Assembly: GCA_008477525.1 (NCBI GenBank) | Contig: SPDT01000007.1 | Location: forward strand, 2,728,001-2,792,000 | Source of the DNA: Hypomyces perniciosus | Taxonomy: Eukaryota > Ascomycota > Sordariomycetes > Hypocreales > Hypocreaceae | Length of the DNA stretch: 64,000 bases | Direction: 5' to 3' | Part shown: positions 34,806-46,482 of the stretch, one piece after another | Position numbering within the stretch: position 1 is the stretch's first letter | How the letters are laid out: the number at the start of each line of letters is the position of its first letter | Made by a program: the position numbers and the translations under genes | The notes under the pieces: model-generated | Told to the model about the DNA's origin: nothing | The model's database searches: none | What the model saw: the letters and a program-made list of their open reading frames with translations, nothing else

Positions 34806-37800
34806 GATGGGTTGCAGCGGTATGCGACAGGAGGGAGGATAGGGCCCAGTCGCCCCAGAACCTCGCTTATGTCGACACTGATGGAAACGGCGTTTTCGGG
34901 CGTCTACGGTCGTCACAGCTTGGAGGGAGATGGAGGCGGTAGACGGAGGGCGGGCTTCGAGAAACTCGGCTCTGGCACAAGGCTAGTCTGGTCTGGTTGC
35001 TCCAGGACCATTTATCTCATGCGGTCCCCACTCTGTCGGCTGCGATGATTGGAATGGCAATATGAACCGCAGTCGCCGGGCCCTGATGCGGCTTGCGTTG
35101 TCGAGAGAACAAAAAAAGGCTTCGCCGCGAGCCCGCAACGTGCCACGGAACGTGTTTGACAGGCGAGGGGGAGTCGCGGGAAGGGTCACAACGCGGGAGG
35201 TTGGGAGAATGGGTCTCGGTATATCAATCGCCTCGCACGGGGATCGGGGTATCTCTCAGTCGAGCGTCTCGATAATAACAAGACAAAAGAGCGTCATGAG
35301 GCGGCGCCGTTATGCGTGTTAACGGTTTGTATGTATGTAGGTTGGGAGCGTTTGGTTTGGCGCACGCGGGCTATATACAGGCTGCGGAGTCCTGGGGCAG
35401 CGAGGATGAAAAAAAGCGTTGTCGCTAATACTAAGTGGTACAAAGCTGTATTATGGACAACAACAAAAGTAGCGGTCGGCTCGGTTCGGGTCTGAATTCT
35501 CTCACAGTCGTCAAAAAGAGAGAAGAGAGGGAGACGAACAGCAGAAGAGGAGATGGTTTGAATTGTGGCGGCGGCTGCGACAGACAGAGCGTCCAGCAGA
35601 ATAATAGTACGAGTACGAGTATTAACTAATAAGGTAGAGCTGCTTTTGGGGGCAATGTGTCGAGGGGAGGGGAAGAAAGACGTCTCGGACAGGTCCATGA
35701 GAGTGGCCACTGACAGCCTCCCAAAGCCAGGACAGACTTGGCAATGGAGAGTACACGGTGCGCCATAGATTTCTGCGCCATGCACCAAGTACACACGCCG
35801 TCGAGTAGTCTGGGGTAACTCCTAGCGGGAGGGCTATCATTTTTCTCCCAGGGGTTCTCAGGGCGCGCTTCGTTGTGCCCACCACACCGTCATTAGTGGA
35901 CGCCAGATCCTATTCGTGCTTGGTCACCTGCATTCGTGGGTTTTAAAGGTAGGTACCTAGCAGGAGAACATATTTGCTCGTACTCTGTACATGCTTTCTG
36001 AAGCGAGGCCTTGACTACGGAGGAATTCGGGACCAGAGAAGGGAGACCTGTAACCGGGGGTGTGATACACACTGGAGGCCATAGACATGCTGCTGGAGTA
36101 GATACTATCTTACTACCAGGTAGTACCTCTATATCAATGCCGGCAGAAGATGTACATACAGTACCTGCACAGATATGTACCTCCATGCATACAGGTACGA
36201 AGGATTAGCAAAGCGTGCGGCGCCTAACCTTGCTTCAAGGGCCACTTTTAAACCGGAGTTATCGTTCAGAGACGGCGGGGTTCTATCAGGTTGTTTCGTA
36301 GTCTGTACCTTTTTGTACCCGTATATTGGCGGCATCAGATTGACCCTGACGAGAGGTTTCATATCGCCAGTATTATATAGTATGCAGCGATGTGATCTTC
36401 TTTTGTCACACGGCCCTCTGCTCCGTACCGCCCGAATCTGTATGCACTTAATCGCACTGCATCATGGCATGTACAAAAAAACGTTAGACCTGACTTCCTA
36501 CAACACGGGTACTCGGCGCAATAGAGAATGACGTCCTCGCTCACGTACCGAATAGTACTTTGACGGGGCGCATCTTATGTACACTGAAACCGCACCAATC
36601 CAATTTCTGTTGGCGAACCGTCGCTTGTCACATTTGTACCTACAGGGTTGCAGGAGACGCCCAGGGGCTAGTGGGGCCTGAAAAGTACTAAAGTAGCGCC
36701 GTAGCGGCCCAGATGGGATCATGCCGAGGATTAATGGTTCGCATATATAGGACGAGCCATTAAACTCTACTCCGTACTCCGTACTCCGTAATTCGCATCG
36801 ATTCATCTCATCGCATTTTGTTATCATTGCTCCAGATGACTCTCAGGGGAATACGGACTACTACGAGTACTAGTAGTAATTGCGCAGGTTTTAGTACTAT
36901 CCAGCGGGAGCGGGAAAACAAACGCACTGGCTCTTCCCGGTCCGATTTACTTTCCCGGGTGCTAGGAACTATCGCGGCCAGTTCAACACCACACTGACTA
37001 CACCCCATAAGGATGAAGAAGAAGTGCCACGAGAGAGTTGCTGCGTTTATGCATCTTATGTACTTGTAGATCTAGTATTTATGTGTGTTCTTGCTTCTAG
37101 GCCTGTAGAGATGCAAATCACTAATTGGTGGTCATGTTTAGAGGAATAGTAAGGATTGCGCTGATCTTGTGTTGATCAAGTTGCTATCTATACCCGAATT
37201 GCCGGGCTCTCCGCCCATTCACCGGCAAGATTGCCTTGTGTTCAGTTATGCTTACAAAAACCAGGCAATAGCAAAACAGTACTTATCTACCTTAGCAGCA
37301 TCTAGTACACATTATACTGTCATACGACTACTACTACAAGTAGTTTGGAGTAGTATGGTGTCGTTGGCTAGCGACCGATGATACCACGCCACACAGTATC
37401 TAGTGTTCTGCTTATGTATGACGGAGCCATCCCTTCTGTCTCTACATCAAAAAGACATGACTCTCGGTGAAGCAGCCCAGCGTCTGTTCCGTTCCGTATT
37501 GTGTCTCGAGCCTTTTTCTTGCCCCTGACACTTGTGTCACCTTGGCGTCGCGTCGTCAATGATCATCATCACCAGCCTTCGCCCATTAATGAGATGAGCT
37601 TCCTGGTCAGTGGTTCTATTAGTATCACAATAATATTCGCTCACTCGCCTGCCACACAGTCCAAGCGCTCAACCCGTTTGTCATTTTGTCCAATACAGAG
37701 TAGGACCTACCTTCTCCGTACTCCGTACAGGCATTGCCATAGATGTTGTTCCTTGACAGGGATCCCCCGTTCTATTCTGGTCAACCGGCCCTCCCTGTTC

Positions 37801-38807
37801 CTCCTCCGCATCCGCAACCCTTTAATCTCGCCATAGTTCTAAGGATAGCAGGAATCCTAACGATTCGCGCCGCACGTCCCATTTGGTGCCCCGTGCTTCC
37901 CAGATCTGTTGCTTGGTCTTGGATGAAACCTCCAGACCTTTGCCTAGATGTTACCTCAGATGGCATTACTTACATCAGATGGTTCGATAGTTACATCGGC
38001 AATTCTGTTCTGCACTGGTATGCGATCAAGATGGTACGAATTCTGCCCTCCCTTGCTGCAGATGAGAAGGCTCGTGCGAGGAGCATACCGCCATTCTCCG
38101 CTAAGCTTAGTGGTCACTTCCATTACCAATGTTCTAGACATTCTGCATCATGTTCGTCTCTCACGACCAATGATGTCTCCGAGGTTGCGCTTTATCCGGC
38201 CCATCGAATAGATGGGTAGATAGATGGCTGGGTTGAGCTTGTTGGTTGGTTCAAGCTACGGAGTATAGTGCTAGTACTTCATACACGATGCAAAGCAAAG
38301 CAACTGTGGCCGTTTACTTGACTCGCATTTAGACATGCATAATGCCAAACGCAACTGATGGCGTTACTCGATGTTAAGCCCCAGGTCATACTATGTTAGG
38401 CATCCTCGTAGACTTTGTATAGATATCCTCTCTGATACTATGGAGTACTAGTATTGTTATTAAGTATAACCATGCTGGGTCAGCAATGGCACCGTACACC
38501 ACATGAGGATACCATGTAGTATAAACCCAAGAGATGGCAGTATAGGTGGATTAAAAAACTGCCTAACAAACAGCAGTCACCATACTCACACCAGATCTGC
38601 CAACACGGCTGATTGATGGCATAATATCCCCAACATGTTACTTCGAGTGTAGGGTAAATTACGTGATGTTGAAATCTGGATTACAGAGAGTGGGGCTGAT
38701 GAGCTAAGCCGGTATTGTTTGACCTGCGTTCCGTATCGCATCTGGCTACGATTACCTCCCTCCTGGAAAACTCAAAAACCCTCAATTCAGGTCTTTTAAG
38801 CTGTGAA
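34806..38807. other. 4-kb intergenic region, no supported gene
   Basis: The left part is the RasGAP promoter and leader; the right end is the peroxiredoxin promoter. The middle is rich in short motifs: GGTACCT-type (35945-36200), (TACTCCG)x3 at 36768-36790, CTCCGTACTCCGTAC at 37714-37728 and TACGGAGTA at 38257-38265. ORFs up to 166 codons (for example 35294-35794 minus, 37743-38219 plus) lack recognisable features. Confidence 0.55.
36768..36790. repeat. TACTCCG tandem (three copies)
   Basis: Three 7-bp units plus TA, related to the half-site of the dispersed palindrome family. Confidence 0.8.
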
Positions 38808-39571
38808 ATGGCGTTCCGCGTATCCTTCCGTCGGGCCACTCTCGCCCGCCCTGCCGGAGCTCTTCGGAGCTTCCACTCTACTCCCCGTGCTTTTGCTAAG
38901 GCCGGTGATGAGCTGCCAAGCATCGAGGTATTCGAGAACTCCGCCGCCACCAAGGTCAATCTGGCCGAGGAGTTCAAGAAGGGCAATGGATACATTGTGG
39001 GCGTCCCAGGAGCTTTCACGGGCACCTGTTCGACCACGCATGTGCCTTCGTACATCAACCACCCTGCCCTCAAGAAGGCGGGTCAGGTGTTTGTTGTTTC
39101 CGTCAACGATCCCTTTGTGTGAGTGGCTTATGGAGTTGGTATTGACAAGAACCAAGGGACTAATAGAACTATGAAACTAGCATGAAGGCATGGGCTGAGC
39201 AATTGGATCCCACTGGAGAGTCAGGGGTGAGTTGCCGCCTAACATTGGCAAACGCTTTACTTCGCAGTGCACCGTAGTATAGACACTGCGGCCGCTAACT
39301 TGACATAGATCCGTTTCATCGCCGACCCTACGGCAGAGTTCACCAAAGCTCTGGATCTTGGCTTTGACGAGGCCGCCGCCATCCTGGGCGGAACCCGGAG
39401 TAAGCGCTATGCCTTGAAGGTGGAGGATGGCAAGGTCGCAAAAACGTTTATCGAACCAGATAGTACTGGAGCCAGTGGTGAGTTGGTTTCAACATTGGGT
39501 TACTTTGCGTTGCTCTATTGGCTAACATTGTTGTTTTTCCAGTGTCGATGGCTGAGAAGGTCCTGGGTTAA
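38808..39571 (+). CDS. Mitochondrial-type peroxiredoxin (Prx5/AhpC-TSA)
   Basis: Exons 38808-39118, 39181-39226, 39309-39477 and 39543-39571 join in phase to 184 residues; exons 2 and 4 are only 46 and 29 nt. The first 30 residues are Arg/Ser/Ala-rich without acidic residues (MAFRVSFRRATLARP, RSFHSTPRAF), a good mitochondrial presequence. The peroxidatic motif P-x3-T-x2-C is complete: P67, T71, C74 (PGAFTGTCSTTHVPSYI). The usual Pro after Thr is Gly here. The thioredoxin fold continues through VFVVSVNDPFVMKAW and IRFIADPTAEFTKALDLG. It should reduce H2O2 or organic peroxides using thioredoxin or glutathione in the mitochondrion; the reductant cannot be told from sequence. Confidence 0.92.
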
Positions 39572-40500
39572 GTGAGTATACATAGGGTAGCTACGAGTAT
39601 GTAGTGCAAAGCTCTGAATGGATGTATTCAGCACGAGTCAAAAGGCATGATTCCGCTAATATATCTATCTAAAGAGACATTACTATATTGATTTACCCTG
39701 AAAATATGATGTGACTTCTCTATGGGCGGTATGATGGACTTGCTCTTGTGGAAGAACGCCAAATACGTGTGGTGGCTTCTAAACGTCATGATGATTACCT
39801 ACTACTTCGTACTCCACAGTACGAAGTACGAAGCACGAGAAACGTAGGCAAGAGCCGCAGGACAGGCCGGGAATCCAATTATTCCAGGCTACAGCACCCC
39901 TCGATCCACTAAAATTGGCCAGATCTCACTTTTTTTGGCCACCTGATGATGCAAGTTGGACCACAGCTGCAGGGTTTTGCTCAGCTGCCTGCATGAGTCA
40001 GCACTGCCGAAGAAACGCCGGCGCTTTACTCTTCAACTGCCCAAGCCTGACTTAACCACGACCCTGTTCCGACGACGCATCATGGCCTGAATCAGCGTCT
40101 TCATGACTGGCCTTCTGCTCAACCTCAACTTTGCCAGACCCAAATCTGTAATACCCGCCACATCCGCTGGAGAGTTGGGTTGATAAGCCATCTCTCTACC
40201 CTCTTCTGTTTTCTTTTGCACATCGTCACATCCATACCCTCTCTCTGCCTTGTCTTACAGGCGCCCTTGTCAAACAGAGCCCCTCCTCGTGTGCACCATC
40301 GAGCAACAGCTTGTCGACCGACGCCTGACCCTCGACAAGAAACTCCCGCATTCTAGCAACGAACCGCCACGATTCCTCCTACCACGAGGAAGCGAAAAGC
40401 TGCTGAGGCGACGATCACAAGTACCAACAAGGAAGATTTGCCTCAGAAGAGGATCGTCGCCTCAGCTGCCACCCCTGCCGCCGCCGCACCTCCTACCCCT
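39572..40500. other. Intergenic between peroxiredoxin and RBR ligase genes
   Basis: Contains the hairpin at 39803-39828. The frame of the RBR gene stays open about 100 nt upstream of its first ATG and reads protein-like (NKEDLPQKRIVAS) before a TAG, so an additional upstream coding exon is possible. Confidence 0.5.
39803..39828. repeat. Perfect inverted repeat, 11-bp arms, 4-nt loop
   Basis: Left arm TACTTCGTACT, loop CCAC, right arm its exact reverse complement. It lies about 230 bp past the peroxiredoxin stop. Confidence 0.85.
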
Positions 40501-42234
40501 ATGACCGCTGGTAGCGTCGGCATGGATTCCGAAGAAGAGTATATGTCTGCTCTCTCGAGCGATGACGAGCTCATGCAGGACAGTGGGGATGAAATCTCCG
40601 GTGGCGAAGGTACAAACCACCCTATCCTCCGTACTCTCCTCCTCAGCCTCGGACAGGACTAACCGTGCACTTTTGCCTAGACTTTGAAGATGAATTCGAC
40701 GAGCCAGATCCCGATTTCGGACTTTCTGCAAAGGATCTTGACAAAAAGATGAAACCTCCGCACGGGGTGCCGTTCAAGGTCTTCGAGCCCTCCGATATTA
40801 GACGCCAGCAAGAGGAGATGATTGGTGAGGTCAACATGATTCTTGACATGAGCAAGGAAGACGCAGCCATCATGCTACGTCACTTTCGATGGAATAAGGA
40901 AAGATTACTGGAGGATTACATGGATCAACCAGAGAAGGTTCTTGAGGCGGCTGGGCTAAACAGTGCTTCATCTAGCCTGCCGAAATTACAAGCCGTCCCT
41001 GGCTTCATATGCGACATTTGTTGCGAGGATTGGGATGGACTGCTGACTTTTGCCATGAAGTGTGGCCATCGGTATTGCGTCGATTGCTATCGACAGTACC
41101 TGACCCAGAAGATTAGGGATGAGGGAGAATCGGCTAGAATCCAGTGCCCATCCCAACGCTGTGGTCGCATTCTCGACTCAAGGTCACTCGACTTGCTCGT
41201 TACAATCGAGTTGACTGATCGCTACCACCAGCTGCTGAACCGCACTTATGTAGAGGACAAGGACACCTTCAAATGGTGCCCCGCCCCGGACTGCCCCAAT
41301 GCAATCGAATGTGGGGTCAAAAAGAAGGACCTGGATAAGATGGTCCCCACTGTCGAGTGCCTCTGTGGCTATAGGTTCTGCTTCGGATGCCCGAACGCTG
41401 ACCATCAACCAGCCCCCTGTGACTTGGTGAAACGGTGGCTCAAAAAGTGTGCCGACGATTCGGAGACTGCAAACTGGATATCAGCCCATACCAAGGAATG
41501 CCCCAAATGCAACTCGACGATTGAGAAGAATGGCGGCTGTAACCATATGACTTGTCGAAAGTGCAAATACGAGTTTTGCTGGATGTGCATGGGGCTGTGG
41601 TCAGAGCACGGAACCAGCTGGTACAACTGCAACAGGTACGAAGAGAAGAGCGGCTCAGAGGCAAGGGATGCGCAAACGAAATCCCGTACTTCTCTGGAGC
41701 GATATCTGCATTACTACAACCGATATGCCAACCACGAGCAGTCTGCCAAGCTGGATAGGGACATTGCGCAGAAGACAGAAAAGAAGATGGTGCAACTCCA
41801 AAGCACTTCGGGCATGTCTTGGATTGAGGTGCAGTATCTCAACTCAGCGTCTCAAGCGCTCCAAACCTGCAGACAGACGCTCAAGTGGACCTATGCGTTT
41901 GCATTCTACCTGGCAAAGACCAACTTGACAGAAATCTTTGAAGACAACCAAAAGGACCTCGAGATGGCTGTGGAGAACCTGTCAGAGATGTTTGAGAAGC
42001 CCATTTCGGAGCTCTCTGACCCAAAACTGAAGGTCGACATTATGGACAAGACATCGTACTGCAACAAGAGGCGTGTGATTCTATTGGAAGACACCGCCGA
42101 GAACCTTGCCAAGGGTGTGTTTACAAGCTCATAATTAACCTCTATTTGCTTGGTACTAACAAGTTCCTTTAGCTAAATGGTCATTCAATGCGGACCTCAT
42201 GAATGGATCTACTCTCCTACTCAACAGGCGCTGA
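40501..42234 (+). CDS. RBR E3 ubiquitin ligase, Ariadne class
   Basis: Exons 40501-40609, 40681-42114 and 42173-42234 join in phase to 534 residues. After an acidic N-terminus and a UBA-like helical region (about 80-125), RING1 spans about 147-200 (CDICCEDW, MKCGHRYCVDCYRQYL), the IBR about 217-285 (WCPAPDCPNAIEC, CLCGYRFCFGC) and RING2/Rcat 310-340 (CPKCNSTIEKNGGCNHM). The catalytic Cys aligned with C357 of human ARIH1 is C323. WYNCNRYE and the following helices form the Ariadne domain that autoinhibits the enzyme. The ligase takes ubiquitin from an E2 on C323 and, in animals and yeast, works with neddylated cullins. Intron 2 has a perfect TACTAAC branch site; reading through it would give a shorter C-terminus. 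Confidence 0.93.
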
Positions 42235-43130
42235 GCGTGCGATTAGCTCTGCAAATCATACCCCTGGACCAAACAAGTCACTTGGTCCATAATCATTATG
42301 AGGACGTTCTCGGCGGAAATGAAACATGTCAAAGTCCTGTCTCCCACTATTGCGAAAGAAGCGAGGAAACAAACATTTGGCGAACGGTCACAACTCATTC
42401 ACATCATCCACCACCCATGCGTGTATGCATTCGCCCTGGATTCTTCAACTCGCCTTATAGACTAGTTTTCTCTCTCTCTCTCTCTCTCATGATATTGTTT
42501 CAGCAGCACACGGATATGGCGTTGGAAGGGACTGGCACGGTTTGGGAAGGGACGGGATTCTGCACTTGAGATTCGGCTGGGTTGCTTTATTCTGTTCTGT
42601 CCCCAGACATGGCGCACTCACTTATTATAGAGAACTTAGGTGTCACGGTTACGTAGCATCCATGGATGCGTCCAAGGGAAATGGAGCACGATGGACAGTT
42701 ATGCATTGAGCCCAGCACCTTTTTTGTGCCTTGGTAGCCCGGTTCGCTGGAGTGTGGGATACACGGAATCTGTAGAAAGACGATGGCAGAGAGAGAACGA
42801 GGATGCAACATGTCAATTATACGGTATCGTGAACGAAGCCCAAGCGCCTTGATTGATGCTATGTACTATATGTGACACCTTAGGCCCACAACTCCCTATG
42901 CCATCCATTAAAAAAGAAACAAGTCTGCTAAAGACGACAATGATCTAAAATACCTACATGGACTAGTACCAGACCCGACAATGCGACCCTTCCCACACAA
43001 ATAATGATTCAATAAACAAAGGCTCAAACGAACGCCTGCATATGCAGCATCATAACACATCAAAACCTGAGGAGCATGAGCCTCTTGGTGTTGTGAATAC
43101 CTTGTCAGTCCAGCAAACAGGACAAAGTCT
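42235..43130. other. Convergent intergenic region
   Basis: 3' flanks of the RBR gene and EXO1. Contains a (TC)n run at 42470-42488. ORFs up to 130 codons lack support. Confidence 0.6.
42470..42488. repeat. (TC)n microsatellite
   Basis: About nine TC units in the 3' flank of the RBR ligase gene. Confidence 0.85.
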
Positions 43131-45547
43131 TCAGGAGAAAATAAAGCGAGAAAGATTAAGCTTCTTGGTGGGAAGTTCGACTTCGTCCTCCTCGTCACTA
43201 TCAGGGATGATCTGGTCCTCGCTCCCGCACGGCTTGTTCAGCGCCTCTACCTCATCCAAGTCCACCTTGGGCAGGGGGACGAAGGCCGGATTCACCGGTC
43301 CTCCTGTGAAAAAGCTCTTGTCGATGCTTCGACGCGGCTTGGGTATCTTTGGTGACACGGGGCCACTCAATGCTCTTGCCCCAATGCGGTGAAGCGGCGT
43401 GGCTCTTGTCCTAGCTGTTGACGGTGCGGTGGACGGCGTGGATGCGGCGCTGAAGACCGCCGAATAACGGGAAGCGGCTGAGGCTGGTGTATCGGAATAC
43501 TTGGACGAGTACGAAAAGCGACTTAAGCTAAGTCGAGGAGGCGTGCATGTGGGTTCTGATGGAGCAACTGGTAATTCGGGAGATGGCATGGAGATGCCGG
43601 TCGAAGGATTCTCCTGCTGGCTGGGGCAAGGCGAAGTGGTTTGTGTCTCTTGACTTGTATCCTGCTGACTGATATCCTCTTGGGTGTCTTGTTGGCTCAT
43701 GTCTTCCTGGCTCGTTTCTTGCTTCTTATCATCAAAGATGGAAATTGGCTTCTTGGATCCACCTCCAAGTGCCCAACCACCAATGTCGGGCAGGTTACGA
43801 AGAGCCTCATCCAAAGAGTCATCCGATAGTAGATATGCCTCGCTCTTTGCCCGTCTTGGGCTTCTTCTAACTGGCTTCCCCACGGAGAAAAACCTGCTCT
43901 TCTTCGGCGAGCCATCTGCCCCGGCAGAATCCTCACATAGACGTGCTTTCTTCTGTGGTCTGGTCGAGGAGTCTGTTTGAGGTGGGAGATTTGGCAGCAT
44001 GTTAGAGCTTGTATTGGAAGTGACGCGCCGTGAAGCCGCAGGACTTGTCGAGACCCGCGCCAGCATGTTCGAGATAGGCTCTGTTCGTCGCCGCTGGAGT
44101 CGTGGCGACGTTCGCGATGGAACGGCGCCAGGTCGTCGAATATTACCAGCCGCTGCTGGTTGTTCTGGTTGGCGTGCTTCATCAATATAAGGTCTTGGTA
44201 GCGGAAATACCCGCGGAACCAGTCCCCCTCCGGTAATTTGCGCAATCCTTTGGGGATCAACGGAAAAGCAATTCGGATCCATCTCACCCATCGGTATCCG
44301 GTGATGGCCCTTATTGAAGTACGAATTGATTGGCTTTGACTGTGAGCGAGTTGTGACAGCCGTCGCCGTTGTCGTTGTTGCCATCTGAGAATGTCTTCTC
44401 TTAGAAGGAGTTGTAGGCATCGCTATTGGTAGCTTCGTGATGGGGTTGACGTCGCCATTTGCAATTCCTCGAGCAAGTCCCGGTTCAACATGCGAGCCAA
44501 TGAAGGGCATTTCTTCCGCCGTTCGCGATCCGTCTAGCTCTGTGAGGTGCACGAGTTCCTTCTTCTGGGGGCAGAAGACCCATTGGTGGAGAAATGTCAG
44601 CTCTGCCTGGTAGAACTGAGTGAGGTAGTTCTCTGAAACACGCTTCCCATCGAACTGAAGCAGACGGATAACTCGTTCAGGAGACTTGGTTTTCCGAAGC
44701 ATTCGATAGGCCGTTTTCAAGCCCACTCCAGGAAGCCCGTCGAGGTAATCGCAGCCGCTCATGATGGCCATTCGTCGGAACTCAGCATCACCCCAGCCAG
44801 TCAGAGAAATCTCGCGACACGCACAAAAGTCTCGCCGATTGATCTCCATGCAGTTGCCGTACTGATCCAACTTGGTCAAGAGTTTCTTTGCGCCGAACAC
44901 TAGCAGATCTGAGTCGTCGGAGATGATGCCGCTAACAAGGCCCTGTCGCTCTAGGTAAACAAGTTGGGCGTCAGCTTCGTAGGGGGCAACCACGTAGGGG
45001 ATATCCATCTTTTTCAGCTGCTGGATCAAGGCGGACGCCATCTCTGGTGTAATGTCAATGCACTTTTGGAACTCCTGGGCAGCCTGAGCAGGCTTGCCAG
45101 CCTTGATGAGCTCATTAGCGAGCTTCAACTTCTCGTCCCTCTTCTTAGCACGCGAGGCCTCCGTAGCAGCCTTGCTGGGGAGGAAATCGCCATCAAATAC
45201 CATGTATGGCATAACACCGAAATGACGAAGCATTCTTACTCGGTGCATAGCTGCATTGATGTACCTATCAGGAAAGAAAGCATTGGTTAGTCTGGTGAAG
45301 TTCGAGTGTGCGGGTGTATGGCTACACACTTCTTAGTGGGCTTGCCCTGGCCCAGCTCGACAGCACAGGAATAGGCAGCGCGGTGTAGCCATCCGTACGC
45401 GTCAACAGCAAGAGTCTCTCCATTGTATTTTTTGAGCTCCGTAGGCCGCTGGATGGACTTGAGGAGCGGTAGTAGTCCTTGGATTCGGTTAGCATGACCG
45501 AACGGGGAGATAGAGCACAGCTGGCGGTTCATACCCGATACACCCAT
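43131..45547 (-). CDS. exo1: Exonuclease 1 (Rad2/XPG family)
   Basis: Exons 45547-45535 (13 nt), 45477-45330 and 45264-43131 join in phase to 764 residues starting MGVSGLLPLLKS, the invariant N-terminus of Exo1. The XPG-N and XPG-I blocks carry the metal-binding acids at positions matching human EXO1: D78 (VFDGD), E150 and D152 (APYEADAQ), D171 and D173 (SDDSDLL), and D226 (GCDYLDG). The H3TH region GLPGVGLKTAYRML follows. After about residue 350 the protein is disordered, with basic patches and a dense SQ/TQ cluster (571-603). It acts as a 5'-3' exonuclease and flap endonuclease in mismatch repair, end resection and meiotic recombination. Divergent from TMA16. Confidence 0.97.
43617..43715 (-). 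other. SQ/TQ cluster domain in EXO1
   Basis: Residues 571-603 hold seven SQ or TQ dipeptides (S572, S577, T581, S586, S591, T594, S602) embedded in short Gln/Asp-rich repeats. Clusters like this are preferred targets of the ATM/ATR (Tel1/Mec1) checkpoint kinases. Confidence 0.75.
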
Positions 45548-46077
45548 CTTGATGCCCCACCAACAAGGATAGCAGTGATATCTGGCTATCACAAAGGCCT
45601 ATGATGTCTCCCACAGGCCGTCTTCGCGTTCCCGAGCTACCTCCACGAATGGCGTGCAAACGGAGCCAAGGCGGCCATGCGTTTGGCAATTGGATCTGCC
45701 TCCGGAGGCGGGAACTGCTGAGCACGCGGCCCAAGCAGGACACAGCCCTGAGGTGAGGCGGGGAGACAGAGCCGGAGACGAGAGGCTGATGCAGACCGAG
45801 AGAGAACGCAAACACGAGGGGCACGAATCGGATTGAAGGACGTGATAACGCAAGGACGGTCCGGTCGAATGAGGCGGCGAGGGCGGTGATTCGTATCAGC
45901 AATGGGGAGAAGATTGAGCAGAAGCTGAGGAATGCAGTTCGTGATATATTGGATCTCGGTTACCGTTACGGAGTCGTACAGGTAAGTGCAGTGGCTGACA
46001 AGGTGTGGACAAGGCGAGACGCGATTTTTAATGGGCGGCTCCACATCGGCGCCTGAAGAGCGCGTGTCACAGCGGGT

Positions 46078-46099
46078 TTGGCGCGAGAAATAGCGCCAA
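46078..46099. promoter_or_regulatory. E2F-like inverted repeat
   Basis: TTGGCGC and its reverse complement GCGCCAA separated by eight bases; with the preceding T, the left arm reads TTTGGCGC, the E2F consensus. It is 531 bp upstream of the EXO1 ATG, a gene often induced at G1/S. Whether any fungal factor binds here is inference. Confidence 0.35.
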
Positions 46100-46172
46100 G
46101 ACCGGCGCATTGGCCGGGCAACGATCGCCGCTCCGTCTGTTCACCGAGGGGTTCATATGATATAATAATATG

Positions 46173-46197
46173 ATACTTCGTAGATAGTACGAAGTAT
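46173..46197. repeat. Perfect inverted repeat, 10-bp arms, 5-nt loop
   Basis: Arms ATACTTCGTA and TACGAAGTAT with loop GATAG. Confidence 0.85.
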
Positions 46198-46466
46198 TCC
46201 TCCTTTATTCTTCTCACCAGATATTCCGATCGATATTTCTGCTGTTTCTGATAATTGATACTATTCATGCACTGCTTAGGACTAGTAGCAGCAGCAGTAC
46301 TTGCAAGGTCGGACTGAAACATAAAACTTGTGCTATCCCTTACCCCTACAGATACCACCTCGTCCATCAGCACATACCGTACCACCCATGTTTCGATAAC
46401 CAACAGGTCTCTCAGCAAACATTCGCAATCGCCATAGCCATAGCCTCAAGATTTTTGAAGGGCATG

Positions 46467-46482
46467 TACGAAGTACTTCGTA
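46467..46482. repeat. 16-bp perfect palindrome TACGAAGTACTTCGTA
   Basis: Self-complementary, flanked by GG/CAT and T; the second variant of the dispersed palindrome family. Confidence 0.85.

Noticed and set aside
37743..38219. 158-codon plus-strand ORF upstream of the peroxiredoxin gene
   Set aside because: No recognisable motif, and competing ORFs of similar length on both strands.
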